From: Nostoc linckia FACHB-104
Lineage (GTDB): Bacteria; Cyanobacteriota; Cyanobacteriia; Cyanobacteriales; Nostocaceae
NCBI RefSeq assembly: GCF_014696615.1
Contig: NZ_JACJQJ010000050.1
Location: 1 to 61,767, forward strand
Direction of reading: 5' to 3'
Length of the DNA: 61,767 bases
Each line of letters begins with the position of its first letter. The stretch's first letter is position 1. Under the pieces are notes generated by a model that was given only the letters and a program-made list of their open reading frames with translations, had not been told where the DNA came from and did not search any database. The position numbers were made by a program, and so were the translations under genes. This document shows positions 53,978 through 61,767 of the stretch, piece by piece.

Positions 53978-55820
53978 ACCAATTGACCAAGAACTGCGTG
54001 AATCAGTAGATAAGATTGAAAGGCAAAGTCCTAGTTTATCAGTTTTAGCAGCTCGTAGTTTCCGCTATAGGGTTACACAAGCTGTCGTCCAAGTTACTAT
54101 CAGCGAGTCTCGCAAATTTAATATCCTAGAAGAGTTTTTACTTCGTGCAGGTATAGAACTTCAACCGCCATCGACTGAAGATGAATTAGCTGCTATTTTA
54201 GGTTTAGACTCTATATTTATTCGCAGCACTACAGCAAATCTTCAAGGGTTAAACATACTAACTACAGCATCTAACTACCAGATTCAAATAACTGCCCAAG
54301 GACGAGAGTTTTATAATATAGGTTCCCTACCACAAGAACCAAAGACTAAAGAAATTTTTGCTATATTTGACCCATTAACAGAAAATATTTTATTTGATTA
54401 TTCACCTTTAAGTAACTTGAAGATAGATAATATACCTGATTTATCAGAAGCTATAAACATAAATAATATTTTCGATTTTTCTTCAGTATCTATAGAGGAA
54501 TTACAGCAATTAGTCAAAAAATCAAATTTAGGACTACATGTTCCTGATGAAGGTAACCTAGTTATCTCCTGCGGTGTGGTTGCTTCTAAGATACTTTACC
54601 AAAAAATTTCAATATTTATCATTTTCGATAGTATCGAAAATCAAATAAAGCTAGAAGCAAGACGTGGCAATAAAATTATCCAAGATGCATCAAGTGTATT
54701 GAATAGAATTGTTGGTAAATCTCAGGTATTGTTGCAATCTTTATTTGAGTTGACCGACGAAGAAATTAGATATCAATGTGAGGAAATACTTAAGTACAAA
54801 AACGCTGAAGTTGAGAATCGAATTGAAAATATTCGTAAACAGGCGCGAGAAAATGCTTTACTAGCATCGCAAAAACAGCAGAGTTCTGATTCTGAGACTA
54901 AAATTTTTGAATCTGGCACAGCTGTGCAGCTACGTGGCAGCAAAATATCTCAAGAACTAGAAAAAATATTAGATTCCGCAAATAGGCAAATTCTCATTTA
55001 TTCTCCTTGGATAAGTAGGAAAGTCGTAAACAATGAATTTATTAAACGACTTCAGAAGTTAGCTGAAAAAGGGGTTTGGATTATTATTGGACATGGCATT
55101 TCTAAGAGTGAAGAAGCCGAAGAAAGACCTATTCCACCACAAGTTGAAGAGCAACTACGTGCTATTTGTACTCGTGAGGGATTACCAGCAGTACAAATAT
55201 TCTGGCTAGGGGGTTCTCATGCCAAAGAAGTGATCGTTGACCAAAAAGTTCATCTTTTGGGTTCCAATAACCTTCTTTCCTATCGTGCTGATTGGCGATT
55301 ATGGGATGAATCTGTATATAAAGTTACACTTCCTGAGCAAGTCAAGGAAGCTTACGAATTTTATGCAAAGCGGTTTCAAGCTAAAGCAAAGGAATTATGG
55401 AGTCAAGCCATACAAAACCGTGATACTACTCTCGCTACAGAGGCCATTTGTTTGTGCGGTTCTCTATCCCTAGAAGAATCTGCTTTAAAGATAATCCAAC
55501 AATATTCTTGGTTGGAACTTTATCCTATATGGTTACATATGGTATGTCAGGGTTTGAGATCTAAACAAATATCACCATCATCAGCTTATTTTCCAGTTGC
55601 GCTTTCCTTGTTAAGTCAGATTTCACCGGATGCTGCTTATATAGAGTCGGTGCGTGAAGCTTGGAAAAAAGTAATAGGCAGGATTGCATATTTAAGCCAA
55701 GATACTGCTCTGAAATTATTGAATGATTCATGGGCTGAATTTACCCGTCTTAGTATTACTCAAGGATCTATTAACTCACCCGCAAAGTTTATATCTAAAC
55801 ACGCAATGGCGCGACAATAA
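53955..55820 (+). CDS. PLD-superfamily nuclease paired with the SF1 helicase
   Basis: The 621-residue protein has one clear HxKxxxxD motif, H422-K424-D429 (GGSHAKEVIVDQKVHLLGSNN region), preceded by ILIYSPWISRKVV and WIIIGHG, the standard PLD layout. One HKD motif per chain implies a dimer, as in Nuc-type nucleases and DrmC. The N-terminal 200 residues look like a winged-helix or helicase-binding part (EDELAAILGLDSIFIRSTTANLQ), and residues 260-320 form a charged helix. A GGAGG ribosome site lies 9 bases before the ATG, inside the upstream gene. It could serve as the DrmC-like nuclease of the array, or as the effector of a Mokosh-like pair. Confidence 0.8.
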   Translation: MFLTSSAKPIDQELRESVDKIERQSPSLSVLAARSFRYRVTQAVVQVTISESRKFNILEEFLLRAGIELQPPSTEDELAAILGLDSIFIRSTTANLQGLNILTTASNYQIQITAQGREFYNIGSLPQEPKTKEIFAIFDPLTENILFDYSPLSNLKIDNIPDLSEAININNIFDFSSVSIEELQQLVKKSNLGLHVPDEGNLVISCGVVASKILYQKISIFIIFDSIENQIKLEARRGNKIIQDASSVLNRIVGKSQVLLQSLFELTDEEIRYQCEEILKYKNAEVENRIENIRKQARENALLASQKQQSSDSETKIFESGTAVQLRGSKISQELEKILDSANRQILIYSPWISRKVVNNEFIKRLQKLAEKGVWIIIGHGISKSEEAEERPIPPQVEEQLRAICTREGLPAVQIFWLGGSHAKEVIVDQKVHLLGSNNLLSYRADWRLWDESVYKVTLPEQVKEAYEFYAKRFQAKAKELWSQAIQNRDTTLATEAICLCGSLSLEESALKIIQQYSWLELYPIWLHMVCQGLRSKQISPSSAYFPVALSLLSQISPDAAYIESVREAWKKVIGRIAYLSQDTALKLLNDSWAEFTRLSITQGSINSPAKFISKHAMARQ

Positions 55821-56320
55821 CAATCAGTTAAGTATATCAACCTTAAAAAACTGAAAATAGATTTTGGAAATTACTTTGCTCCACTGTGTTACTTACTCTG
55901 GGGGAATGGGTTTCCCAACGTCATGCTATTAAATTAATCAAGACTATATGCTGACCATTCGCGTAATCCAAATCGGAAATAATTAATTCCCAAAAAACCA
56001 TGAAATCCCTACTATATATAGCTTTGGCATTGGTAATCAGAGTAGAAAGCTTACACTTACCCGATTTCTCTCAAAGATTTCAGTAGGAATCTGAATGTAT
56101 CGGTGCGATCGCACCGTCATCGCACTGTGGACTAACCACGCCTCTAAAGGGTATATGGATAAAAGTTTGATGCGATTAATCCTTTTGTTGTAAGCCTTTT
56201 AACCATTTTGATAAATTCTTTATTTTCAGAATCGATTACGCGAACGATGAGTATATGATATATATTTCCCATATTTCTACGTTGCTATCAAAATTCGGTA
56301 TGAGAGCTTTGGCTTGCCAT
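55821..56320. other. 500-base gap between the defence array and the plasmid genes
   Basis: No coding frame is convincing here. It is A/T-rich and contains one perfect HIP1 palindrome (56101-56116). It marks the right boundary of the cargo between the direct duplicates at 226-481 and 56317-56569. Confidence 0.5.
56101..56116. repeat. 16-bp HIP1 palindrome
   Basis: CGGTGCGATCGCACCG is a perfect palindrome centred on GCGATCGC, 200 bases after the end of the winged-helix gene. Confidence 0.9.
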
Positions 56321-57316
56321 TTACTCTTTTAGCTCATCCGGAAACCTCCGCATCATCTCCTGTACTTCCACCGCATCCCCATCCGGTGTAAAAACGACAC
56401 TACCAGACATCGCAATCACAATCCTCTGCTTCCTCGCCCACTCGAACCAAGTACTCACATCGCTCGTTACTGTATTCTTGCTCTTAGCCCCACTTTTGCA
56501 GCTGTTGATAAACAACCCAGTCGGATTATCACACCAGCCTTCATAAAGTCCTTCCTTCACTCGTGCGATCGCCCCCTGTACATTCGCCCAATATTTCTTC
56601 ACCACTCCCAAACAAGGTTCTGGGTTAATCCGCAACCGCCGCAACTCGGTACAAACCTCAGCAATCTCATATTTGCTAGGCTTATCCGTATTTGAACCGA
56701 CTTCAACTTCCGGCTCGGAAAACTGGTCTTTATGAGGGTCTATCTCGCTAGTTGAGTTATCTAGTTCTTGTTCATCAACAAAGTGAGTAATCTGGGGTTG
56801 CTCTGGTTTTGGAGCTTGGCGAACTGGTTCATATTCGCTTTGTTTTACGCCTTCATCCTTTTTTTCCTCAACAGCAGTGTTGTTGTTTTTTAAAAGGTTT
56901 AAAGTAGTTTCAAATGTTGGCGGATTATTCGCACATCTAGGAGAAATATCTGGCACATCTGTGTCAATTTTTTCGCATCGTTGAGAATTGAGTAATTCTG
57001 TGAGCTTTTCCTGATTCAATTGATACTCACAAGCTGTATCCTTGGGAAATTTTTGAGCAGCCTGTTCCTTAATTAAGTCATCGAAAACTAACTCCTTCAT
57101 ATGACGGCTGATAGTTTCCCGGCAGTAACCCAAAATATCAGCCAACTTCTCAAATGTTATTCTTACCCATTCGTGCCCATAGTAGTGCTTACCATCCAGC
57201 CAAGATAGTATTGCGGCTTTGCACTTCTGGCGACGGTTAAAAGTCGCGAGAAATTCAGAGAGAATATTGACGGGAGTGTGTATTTCTCCGAGTACTGCGG
57301 AGGTGAAGCTATTCAT
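56321..57316 (-). CDS. Plasmid-type winged-helix protein
   Basis: The 331-residue protein has an N-terminal winged-helix HTH (about 45-85, ITFEKLADILGYCRETISRHMKEL), a long acidic, Pro- and Glu-rich disordered middle (about 115-220), and a conserved C-terminal domain (about 225-331, EGWCDNPTGLFIN, TSDVSTWFEWA). The family is known to me as a cyanobacterial plasmid hypothetical protein; a role in replication or gene control is inferred from the HTH. It overlaps the AlkB-like gene by 4 bases (ATGA). A decayed copy of its C-terminus lies at 230-481. Confidence 0.65.
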   Translation of the reverse strand: MNSFTSAVLGEIHTPVNILSEFLATFNRRQKCKAAILSWLDGKHYYGHEWVRITFEKLADILGYCRETISRHMKELVFDDLIKEQAAQKFPKDTACEYQLNQEKLTELLNSQRCEKIDTDVPDISPRCANNPPTFETTLNLLKNNNTAVEEKKDEGVKQSEYEPVRQAPKPEQPQITHFVDEQELDNSTSEIDPHKDQFSEPEVEVGSNTDKPSKYEIAEVCTELRRLRINPEPCLGVVKKYWANVQGAIARVKEGLYEGWCDNPTGLFINSCKSGAKSKNTVTSDVSTWFEWARKQRIVIAMSGSVVFTPDGDAVEVQEMMRRFPDELKE

Positions 57317-57912
57317 TTTCTGCCTCCTACGTGTGGACGAAAAGTTAAGTTAATTCTCGTGCCAACCAATTTCTTGGTTTTGGGAACTTGATGAAGGTGT
57401 GTAGACTGACAACCTGGGTGCATTACCAGCAAACTCCCGTGTTCCAGCCAGAAATCAGTCGGCTTGTCTTTGATGGGCTTTATCTGAAACTTCCGCTCCG
57501 CTCCTAAACTTACAGATGCGATGGCTGGATTATGCCCCATTGATTGCTCATTATCTGCGTGCCAGCCAATAGAATCCTGGCCGCTCCTGTATTGATTGCC
57601 GATAACTATATTGAATTTGTAGCCAGTAACAGCAGTAATCCTGTCCCTCAACTGTGCCAGTGCTTCAGTCCAAGGCAGGGGTTTAAGTAAGACGCTTTTT
57701 GAGTACAGGTAATCACAACCTTCGTCACCGTAGATGCATTCCAGCCGGGGCACAAGTAAAGTTTTACCCACCATTTTGATTTGATTCTGCTGCCATTGCA
57801 GCTTTAGGCAGTGCTGATATAACACACCCGCTTCTTCTTGGCTGAGGAACTCTGGGTAATAAGTGACTGGTAAAACTGGGGTTAGTTCGCTAAAAAGGGA
57901 CATCTGTATCAT
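57313..57912 (-). CDS. alkB: AlkB-like 2-oxoglutarate/Fe(II) dioxygenase
   Basis: The 199-residue protein has the HxD motif H118-A-D120 (SIGWHADNE), a distal His in THLHQVPKT (H174), and the 2-oxoglutarate-binding arginines in GTRINLTFR, with PRLECIYGD upstream. This is the full metal and co-substrate set of AlkB-type enzymes, which reverse alkylation damage in DNA or RNA by oxidative demethylation. It lies in the middle of a plasmid-type operon with overlaps on both sides (23 bases with the gene before, 4 bases with the gene after). A role in repairing or de-modifying plasmid DNA is an inference. Confidence 0.88.
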   Translation of the reverse strand: MIQMSLFSELTPVLPVTYYPEFLSQEEAGVLYQHCLKLQWQQNQIKMVGKTLLVPRLECIYGDEGCDYLYSKSVLLKPLPWTEALAQLRDRITAVTGYKFNIVIGNQYRSGQDSIGWHADNEQSMGHNPAIASVSLGAERKFQIKPIKDKPTDFWLEHGSLLVMHPGCQSTHLHQVPKTKKLVGTRINLTFRPHVGGRK

Positions 57913-58870
57913 CTTGTTCTCCTTGTAACCAAAGTTGTTTGAGTGCTTCTTGTTTTGCTGCTTCTAACTGTTGTTTCTCCTGGGCTGAGGACTCACCGAC
58001 GAGCTGCTCAAATTCTGCCCGTTGTCGTTGCTTCAACTGCTCAGTAGTCACAGGAGGTAAAGCCAGTTGCTCATTTGTGCCTTGACCAGAAGGGCGAAAG
58101 CCACGACGGCGGAAGATATAGCGGAAGTGGCGCTTATCCTGTGAGGGGAGCTTTCGCCATACTTCCTCATTCCAGCCTGGCGGGATGAAGTCAGCTGATG
58201 GGGGCAGTAAGTTCTGGATTTGGGATTGCAGCTGGGCAATCTCCTGTTGCATGGTAGGGATGCAGTCAAGTAATGCCAACTGCTCACTACTAAAAGATTG
58301 AGGAGAGTAACCAGTTTGCGACCAGATGAATACCCGCAGCCCTGCTCTGGCAACCATGCGGTAATTTCTAATAGCGACCTGTTTCCCTTTGTATTTCCGG
58401 GCATCTATCGCGTAGTATTCCAGGATGGCGTGGCAAAGTTCGTCAATTACGTATAAGCTCCCGTGAGTATCGTTCGTGATGAGTCTCCATTCTTTACCAG
58501 CATAGGGTTCTAGCGATTGCGGCAGATCTTTCGTGATGGGGTCGCAATCACGAATCTTGTTGAGCAATTGAGTGATGGTGTGTTGTTCTGTACCACAAAA
58601 ATCAGCTAGGGCAGTGACTGTCATTCCACTTACCCCATCATTACGGGTACAAAATCCCAATTCATCCTTAATTTGAAATGTAATTGCGTCCATAGTTACT
58701 CCCAATTTTTGACGCATGAAACTGTTGCAGCATGATTGCAATACCAATCGAGCGATAACTTCTCTTAGTAGTGCGTCTGCTATGCCAACAAGACACACTT
58801 GCTCCCCTTCAGCTATGCTCACGCACTGTGTGGTGTCGGAAAATAAATTGGAGTGAGCAGCAATTTCCAC
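57890..58870 (-). CDS. Plasmid-type hypothetical protein with HTH-like segment
   Basis: The 326-residue protein is of a type seen on cyanobacterial plasmids, with no assigned function that I know. Residues near 83-105 (MTVTALADFCGTEQHTITQLLNKI) look like a helix-turn-helix, so DNA binding is likely. The middle has RNYRMVARAGLRVFIWSQTGYSP, the third quarter is a short coiled coil, and the end (about 270-326) is Gln/Glu-rich. It overlaps the AlkB-like gene by 23 bases and follows the next upstream gene by 18 bases, so the four minus-strand genes form one operon. A replication or partition role is possible. Confidence 0.6.
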   Translation of the reverse strand: MEIAAHSNLFSDTTQCVSIAEGEQVCLVGIADALLREVIARLVLQSCCNSFMRQKLGVTMDAITFQIKDELGFCTRNDGVSGMTVTALADFCGTEQHTITQLLNKIRDCDPITKDLPQSLEPYAGKEWRLITNDTHGSLYVIDELCHAILEYYAIDARKYKGKQVAIRNYRMVARAGLRVFIWSQTGYSPQSFSSEQLALLDCIPTMQQEIAQLQSQIQNLLPPSADFIPPGWNEEVWRKLPSQDKRHFRYIFRRRGFRPSGQGTNEQLALPPVTTEQLKQRQRAEFEQLVGESSAQEKQQLEAAKQEALKQLWLQGEQDDTDVPF

Positions 58871-58888
58871 TGCTGCCCACAGTTGGCT

Positions 58889-59908
58889 TTAAGCTGTTAC
58901 CAATTTTTGACCCTGGGCTGCGCCAGAAAGAAGCGATCGCCATTCTCTAGGGCTGAGGTGTTCAAGTAGTCGATATCCCAAAAATTCATCAGATGTGCTC
59001 TCTGACAACAACTGCACTGCATCTGATGCTGAGTTACATGGAATACGTTGATTATCCTGCGCTGCACGTACTACCCACCAGCGACCATCAGTGCATCCTA
59101 CTTCACCGAGCTTTACATCATTCTGGTAAATGCCATCGTCAAGCATTTCAAACCCATAGGTTTCACACGCGCTGAAAATTTCAGCCATGATTTCGTTACC
59201 AGTGGCCCAGGGTTCTTCCGGTTCTAACTGCTCTTGCAATGGAAGCTTGCTTTGCTGGTACTGTTGTTTGATGTAGCTGTGGCATCTAGCAGGACTGATG
59301 TCTCGGAAAATTTCCTGTCCATTAATCATTACCCGCCAGTATAAATTCTGGTAATTGCCGTGGTCGTAGCTAATGCTGGCTACAAGTTCGTCACCAACAA
59401 ATGCTTCTTGGTCATAAAACGAGATTTCTAAAATTGTTGGGGCTTCTGGAACTTCAGTTTCAATTTGTGCGTTGAGTGTTCCGTCTTGATGATGCCATTC
59501 AATGAATCGTTGGCATCGAGCGACTGTCGTATGGCGGAATTTTTCTTCGCCGTTGACCATCACAACCCACGGTTGCGTGACAAATTCGTCGTAGTCGTAG
59601 GCGATGTAAGCGACCAGTTGCTTGAGCGCGTAAACTTCGTAGTGATAGCAGTTGATTTCTACTGTGGTCAGTTGTGGGGCTATGGTTTCGGCTTGGTCTG
59701 CAATGTACTGGTCAAGTTCGGCTTGGGCTATTGCTTGTTCGTCAACTTCCTGAAGTTCGGCTGACTGGTGAGTGATGATTGCGTTGCTCCAGGTGTTGGA
59801 TGCTCTTTTATCTCCTGTGGGTTTTACGCCAAGGTCAGCAGCAATTCTTTTGAGCCGTGGCAGATTGTAATGGTAAAGCTCTTGCTGTGTATATTTGGCA
59901 TGGGTCAT
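58889..59908 (-). CDS. Plasmid-type protein with SAP-like start and two internal repeats
   Basis: I start it at 59908 (MTHAKYTQQELYHYNL), because GGAG lies 9 bases before that ATG; longer frames to 59923 or 59998 lack such a site and would run through the hairpin. Residues 5-35 (NLPRLKRIAADLGV) resemble a SAP DNA-binding helix pair. Two related units of about 65 residues follow: VEINCYHYEVYALKQLVAYIAYD and LEISFYDQEAFVGDELVASISYD, each ending with ARCxxxI. A third part (FEMLDDGIYQNDVKLGEVGC) precedes the C-terminus. It is the first gene of the minus-strand plasmid operon; its function is unknown. Confidence 0.65.
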   Translation of the reverse strand: MTHAKYTQQELYHYNLPRLKRIAADLGVKPTGDKRASNTWSNAIITHQSAELQEVDEQAIAQAELDQYIADQAETIAPQLTTVEINCYHYEVYALKQLVAYIAYDYDEFVTQPWVVMVNGEEKFRHTTVARCQRFIEWHHQDGTLNAQIETEVPEAPTILEISFYDQEAFVGDELVASISYDHGNYQNLYWRVMINGQEIFRDISPARCHSYIKQQYQQSKLPLQEQLEPEEPWATGNEIMAEIFSACETYGFEMLDDGIYQNDVKLGEVGCTDGRWWVVRAAQDNQRIPCNSASDAVQLLSESTSDEFLGYRLLEHLSPREWRSLLSGAAQGQKLVTA

Positions 59909-59933
59909 AATGATGATCTCCATAATTAAGTGG

Positions 59934-59984
59934 AACAAAAGGCGATCGCAGAAGTTTCTCAGGCTCAGTCGATCGCCTTTTGTT
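59934..59984. promoter_or_regulatory. 15-bp inverted repeat in the operon leader (terminator or attenuator)
   Basis: AACAAAAGGCGATCG (59934-59948) and CGATCGCCTTTTGTT (59970-59984) pair perfectly around a 21-base loop. T-rich flanks exist on both strands, so it can terminate in either direction. For the minus-strand operon it lies between the likely promoter and the start at 59908, where it would act as an attenuator. Confidence 0.6.
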
Positions 59985-59993
59985 TTTGTTATA

Positions 59994-60073
59994 TACAAGT
60001 CTAACTTGTATATTTATCTGTTGTCAACAATCCAAACCATTATTAATACAAGTTTAAATCATATTAATACAAG
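59994..60073. promoter_or_regulatory. TACAAG operator-like sites between divergent genes
   Basis: TACAAGT-CTA-ACTTGTA (59994-60010) is a perfect 7-3-7 palindrome. TATTAATACAAG occurs again at 60041-60052 and 60062-60073, 21 bases apart, which is two helical turns. The sites lie between the minus-strand plasmid operon and the XRE gene at 60132, where a repressor would control both. An origin-type iteron role is the alternative. Confidence 0.55.
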
Positions 60074-60131
60074 CCAAACTTTGATATTGTGATGTTATAC
60101 TAACAGAAGTAAAGTTAAAGAGTAGAGTTCT

Positions 60132-60521
60132 ATGCCTCAAACTTTGATTAGATGGAGATTACGAGAGATAATGGCAAGGTACAACATTAAATCAGTTGAC
60201 CTGGCAAAACAGTTAAATATCAGCGCTAATGCTGTTTCCAGCCTGCGAAAAGCGAAGACAATGCCGAGACTGGATGGTAACGCATTGAATAATCTCTGTA
60301 ATGCTTTAAACAGACTAGCTCAAGATTTAGACGAGGAAATTACTCCTGTTACTTTACTTAGCTATACTCGTGATCCTGAACCTGAGCAACCATATTCGCA
60401 ATCAGGAATTCAGTTAATGGATGAGCCATCAAATAAAGGTAAACGCTTGCAAGACTCTCACCAAGCAGACAAAGCAAGTTCTGAAGTATTGTGGTTAGTG
60501 CTTGACAAAGAAGCATCATGA
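60132..60521 (+). CDS. XRE family HTH regulator
   Basis: The 129-residue protein has a Cro/CI-type HTH in its first 70 residues (VDLAKQLNISANAVSSLRKAKTMPRL, then NNLCNALN), like small YozG-type repressors. The rest is polar and probably disordered. It diverges from the plasmid operon, and the TACAAG sites lie just upstream, so it probably represses itself and that operon. The call for the HTH is firm; the target sites are inferred from position and symmetry. Confidence 0.85.
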   Translation: MPQTLIRWRLREIMARYNIKSVDLAKQLNISANAVSSLRKAKTMPRLDGNALNNLCNALNRLAQDLDEEITPVTLLSYTRDPEPEQPYSQSGIQLMDEPSNKGKRLQDSHQADKASSEVLWLVLDKEAS

Positions 60522-60850
60522 ATCAAAACTTTAACAAAATTAAGAGTATGAGAGATATTCTTCTCAAATAGAAGAGTATAAGAGTGCATAGTTAGTAGGG
60601 GAATTGGGTGTTGCATAAATACAGGATCAATTGGTAGCTGAAACCAATGAAAATTCCTTTCATATTGGGCGAACTCATCCCCTGATCCAGCAACGCCTAA
60701 AGCTGACACTCTTGAAATTTCGTACAACAAAATAAATTGACTAAAAAAATGCAACTACGCTTTGTAAATCAACTACGGTGTTAGTCAAAACATCCACATC
60801 ATTGCACTATTTAATGCCTGCTCAAACCATGTCAGTATGAAGGTGGACGA
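60522..60850. other. 329-base gap after the XRE gene
   Basis: No convincing gene is visible on the plus strand. A minus-strand frame at about 60600-60740 has a stretch (DEFAQYERNFHWFQLP) that could be the eroded edge of a mobile element, but no ends or target duplications are visible. A GAAGGTGG ribosome site for the next gene closes the gap. Confidence 0.4.
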
Positions 60851-61767
60851 ATGAACAACCCACCCCCCAAGCGCAAAAAAGCCACCTCTGCCGCTTCTGG
60901 TGATTCAGAAACATCTTCTAAATCTGCAAATGAACATATCTCCTTGCAACACCATCAGGATGTAGTAACCATCAACGTTACTGCTGTTGAAGTTCCAGAA
61001 TTAACCCCAGAAGAACAAAGCGATCGCTTGCACCTCGAACGCAAAGTAGAACGGGCATTTTTTGAGGCAGGTAAGGCACTGGCGGAATTGCGCGACCGCA
61101 GACTCTATCGCTCCACCCATCGCACATTTGAGGAGTATTGTAAGGACAGATTTGGATTTGAGCGTCGTCATCCTTACAGATTGATTGAAGCTGCGGTTGT
61201 GGTTGATAATCTCATGCAAATGTGTCCCATTGGGACTCAAATAGAAGTTGACTCAAGTGATGGGCAACAGCAATCTGTTGGGACACAGATTGAAATTGAG
61301 TCGAGCGAACAGCAAATGTGTCCCAATGGGACACAAGTTCTGCCGACAAGTGAGCGTCAAGTCCGCCCACTCACTAAGCTAGAACCCCAGCAGCAACAGG
61401 AAGTTTGGCAACAAGCAGTACAGAAAGCTGGTGGTAAAGTGCCGACTGGTAAAATCGTCAAAGATATAGTGCAGCGCATCATGGAACGTACTCAAGTACC
61501 CAACACCTACCAGTTGGGTGAAGTCTGCCAAATCTTAGCAAAGGACAATCCCGAACTGAGGGGCAAAGGCGGTTGCTGGGCGATTGTCACTCAAGTAAAC
61601 GACTTCAGTTGCACCGTGAGGACTTGGGATGGCGAACTAACGGTTGGGCTTAAGTATCTCAAGTCTTACGAATACTTGCCTGAGGACTGTCAGCAGATGC
61701 AGGAGATATGGGAGCGTATTTCACGGGTGTACTCCAGTGGGCTGGAGGAATCGGTGCAGAAGTTTTT
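60851..61767 (+). CDS. Plasmid-type DNA-binding protein, KfrA/ParB-like in layout, incomplete at the right edge
   Basis: The frame opens with ATG at 60851 after GAAGGTGG and stays open to the window end, giving 305 visible residues. A Lys-rich, Ser/Thr-rich N-terminus leads to ERKVERAFFEAGKALAELRD and TFEEYCKDRFGFERRHPYRL, a helical DNA-binding region seen in cyanobacterial plasmid proteins. A repeated CPIGTQIE / CPNGTQV stretch and a C-terminal part (YQLGEVCQILAKDNPELRGKGGCWAIV) follow. I infer a role in plasmid maintenance; the exact family is not certain. Confidence 0.65.
   Translation, partial: MNNPPPKRKKATSAASGDSETSSKSANEHISLQHHQDVVTINVTAVEVPELTPEEQSDRLHLERKVERAFFEAGKALAELRDRRLYRSTHRTFEEYCKDRFGFERRHPYRLIEAAVVVDNLMQMCPIGTQIEVDSSDGQQQSVGTQIEIESSEQQMCPNGTQVLPTSERQVRPLTKLEPQQQQEVWQQAVQKAGGKVPTGKIVKDIVQRIMERTQVPNTYQLGEVCQILAKDNPELRGKGGCWAIVTQVNDFSCTVRTWDGELTVGLKYLKSYEYLPEDCQQMQEIWERISRVYSSGLEESVQKF

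Noticed and set aside
60458-60754. 98-residue minus-strand frame
   Set aside because: It overlaps the end of the XRE gene. A part looks like an eroded mobile-element edge, but no terminal repeats or transposase motifs are visible, so I do not call an insertion sequence.

Overview
The window looks like DNA from a filamentous, Nostoc-type cyanobacterium. It is rich in HIP1 octamers (GCGATCGC, several inside longer palindromes). It carries families typical of that group: DUF1822, DUF928, CHAT-CHASE2, TPR-CHAT and Tat-exported caspases. It also has intergenic hairpin repeats and tandem heptamers common in these genomes. The right end (56.3-61.8 kb) reads like a plasmid backbone: a winged-helix protein, an AlkB-like protein, two plasmid-type hypothetical proteins, an XRE repressor with palindromic sites, and a partition/KfrA-like gene cut by the window edge. 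I infer a large plasmid or integrated plasmid; nothing here proves which. No tRNA, rRNA, CRISPR array or intact insertion sequence was seen.

Region 1 (0-0.5 kb): a truncated ORF end, and a decayed second copy of the C-terminus of the winged-helix gene found at 56.3 kb. The two copies are in direct orientation and bracket about 56 kb of cargo.

Region 2 (0.6-23 kb): a protease and signalling block. A secreted subtilisin-like protease diverges from a gene for a sigma-factor-like protein. Downstream of the latter come DUF1822, a giant secreted TPR-CHAT protease, a membrane CHAT-CHASE2 protein, DUF928, a secreted TPR protein, a broken CHAT gene joined to a TPR-CHAT gene, an active-looking Tat-exported caspase, and a convergent caspase that has lost its catalytic Cys. 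The key observation is a bipartite motif, GCATAWCCT-N9-CAGAAATA, found six times at promoter positions in this block and not noticed elsewhere in the window. I propose that it defines a regulon, possibly read by the sigma-like protein encoded within it.

Region 3 (23.3-29.9 kb, minus strand): a GNAT acetyltransferase, a DUF262/HNH GmrSD-type nuclease with an extra C-terminal module, an ABC ATPase-permease fusion, a 100-residue membrane protein and an Ig-like (Big_2) membrane-anchored protein.

Region 4 (30.3-55.8 kb): a helicase-rich anti-phage array. Three overlapping genes encode a SNF2 helicase, a PglX-type N6-adenine methylase and a 2108-residue helicase with DUF1998. They match the order drmD-drmMI-drmA/B of class 1 DISARM, but with A and B in one polypeptide. 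They are followed by a UvrD helicase with an N-terminal RelE-like domain, an opposite-strand SF1 helicase with zinc ribbons, and an SF1 helicase with a very long coiled-coil insertion, coupled to a PLD-type nuclease.

Region 5 (55.8-61.8 kb): plasmid-type genes. The minus-strand set (59.9 to 56.3 kb) is transcribed from a leader with a 15-bp inverted repeat next to TACAAG operator-like sites shared with the divergent XRE gene.
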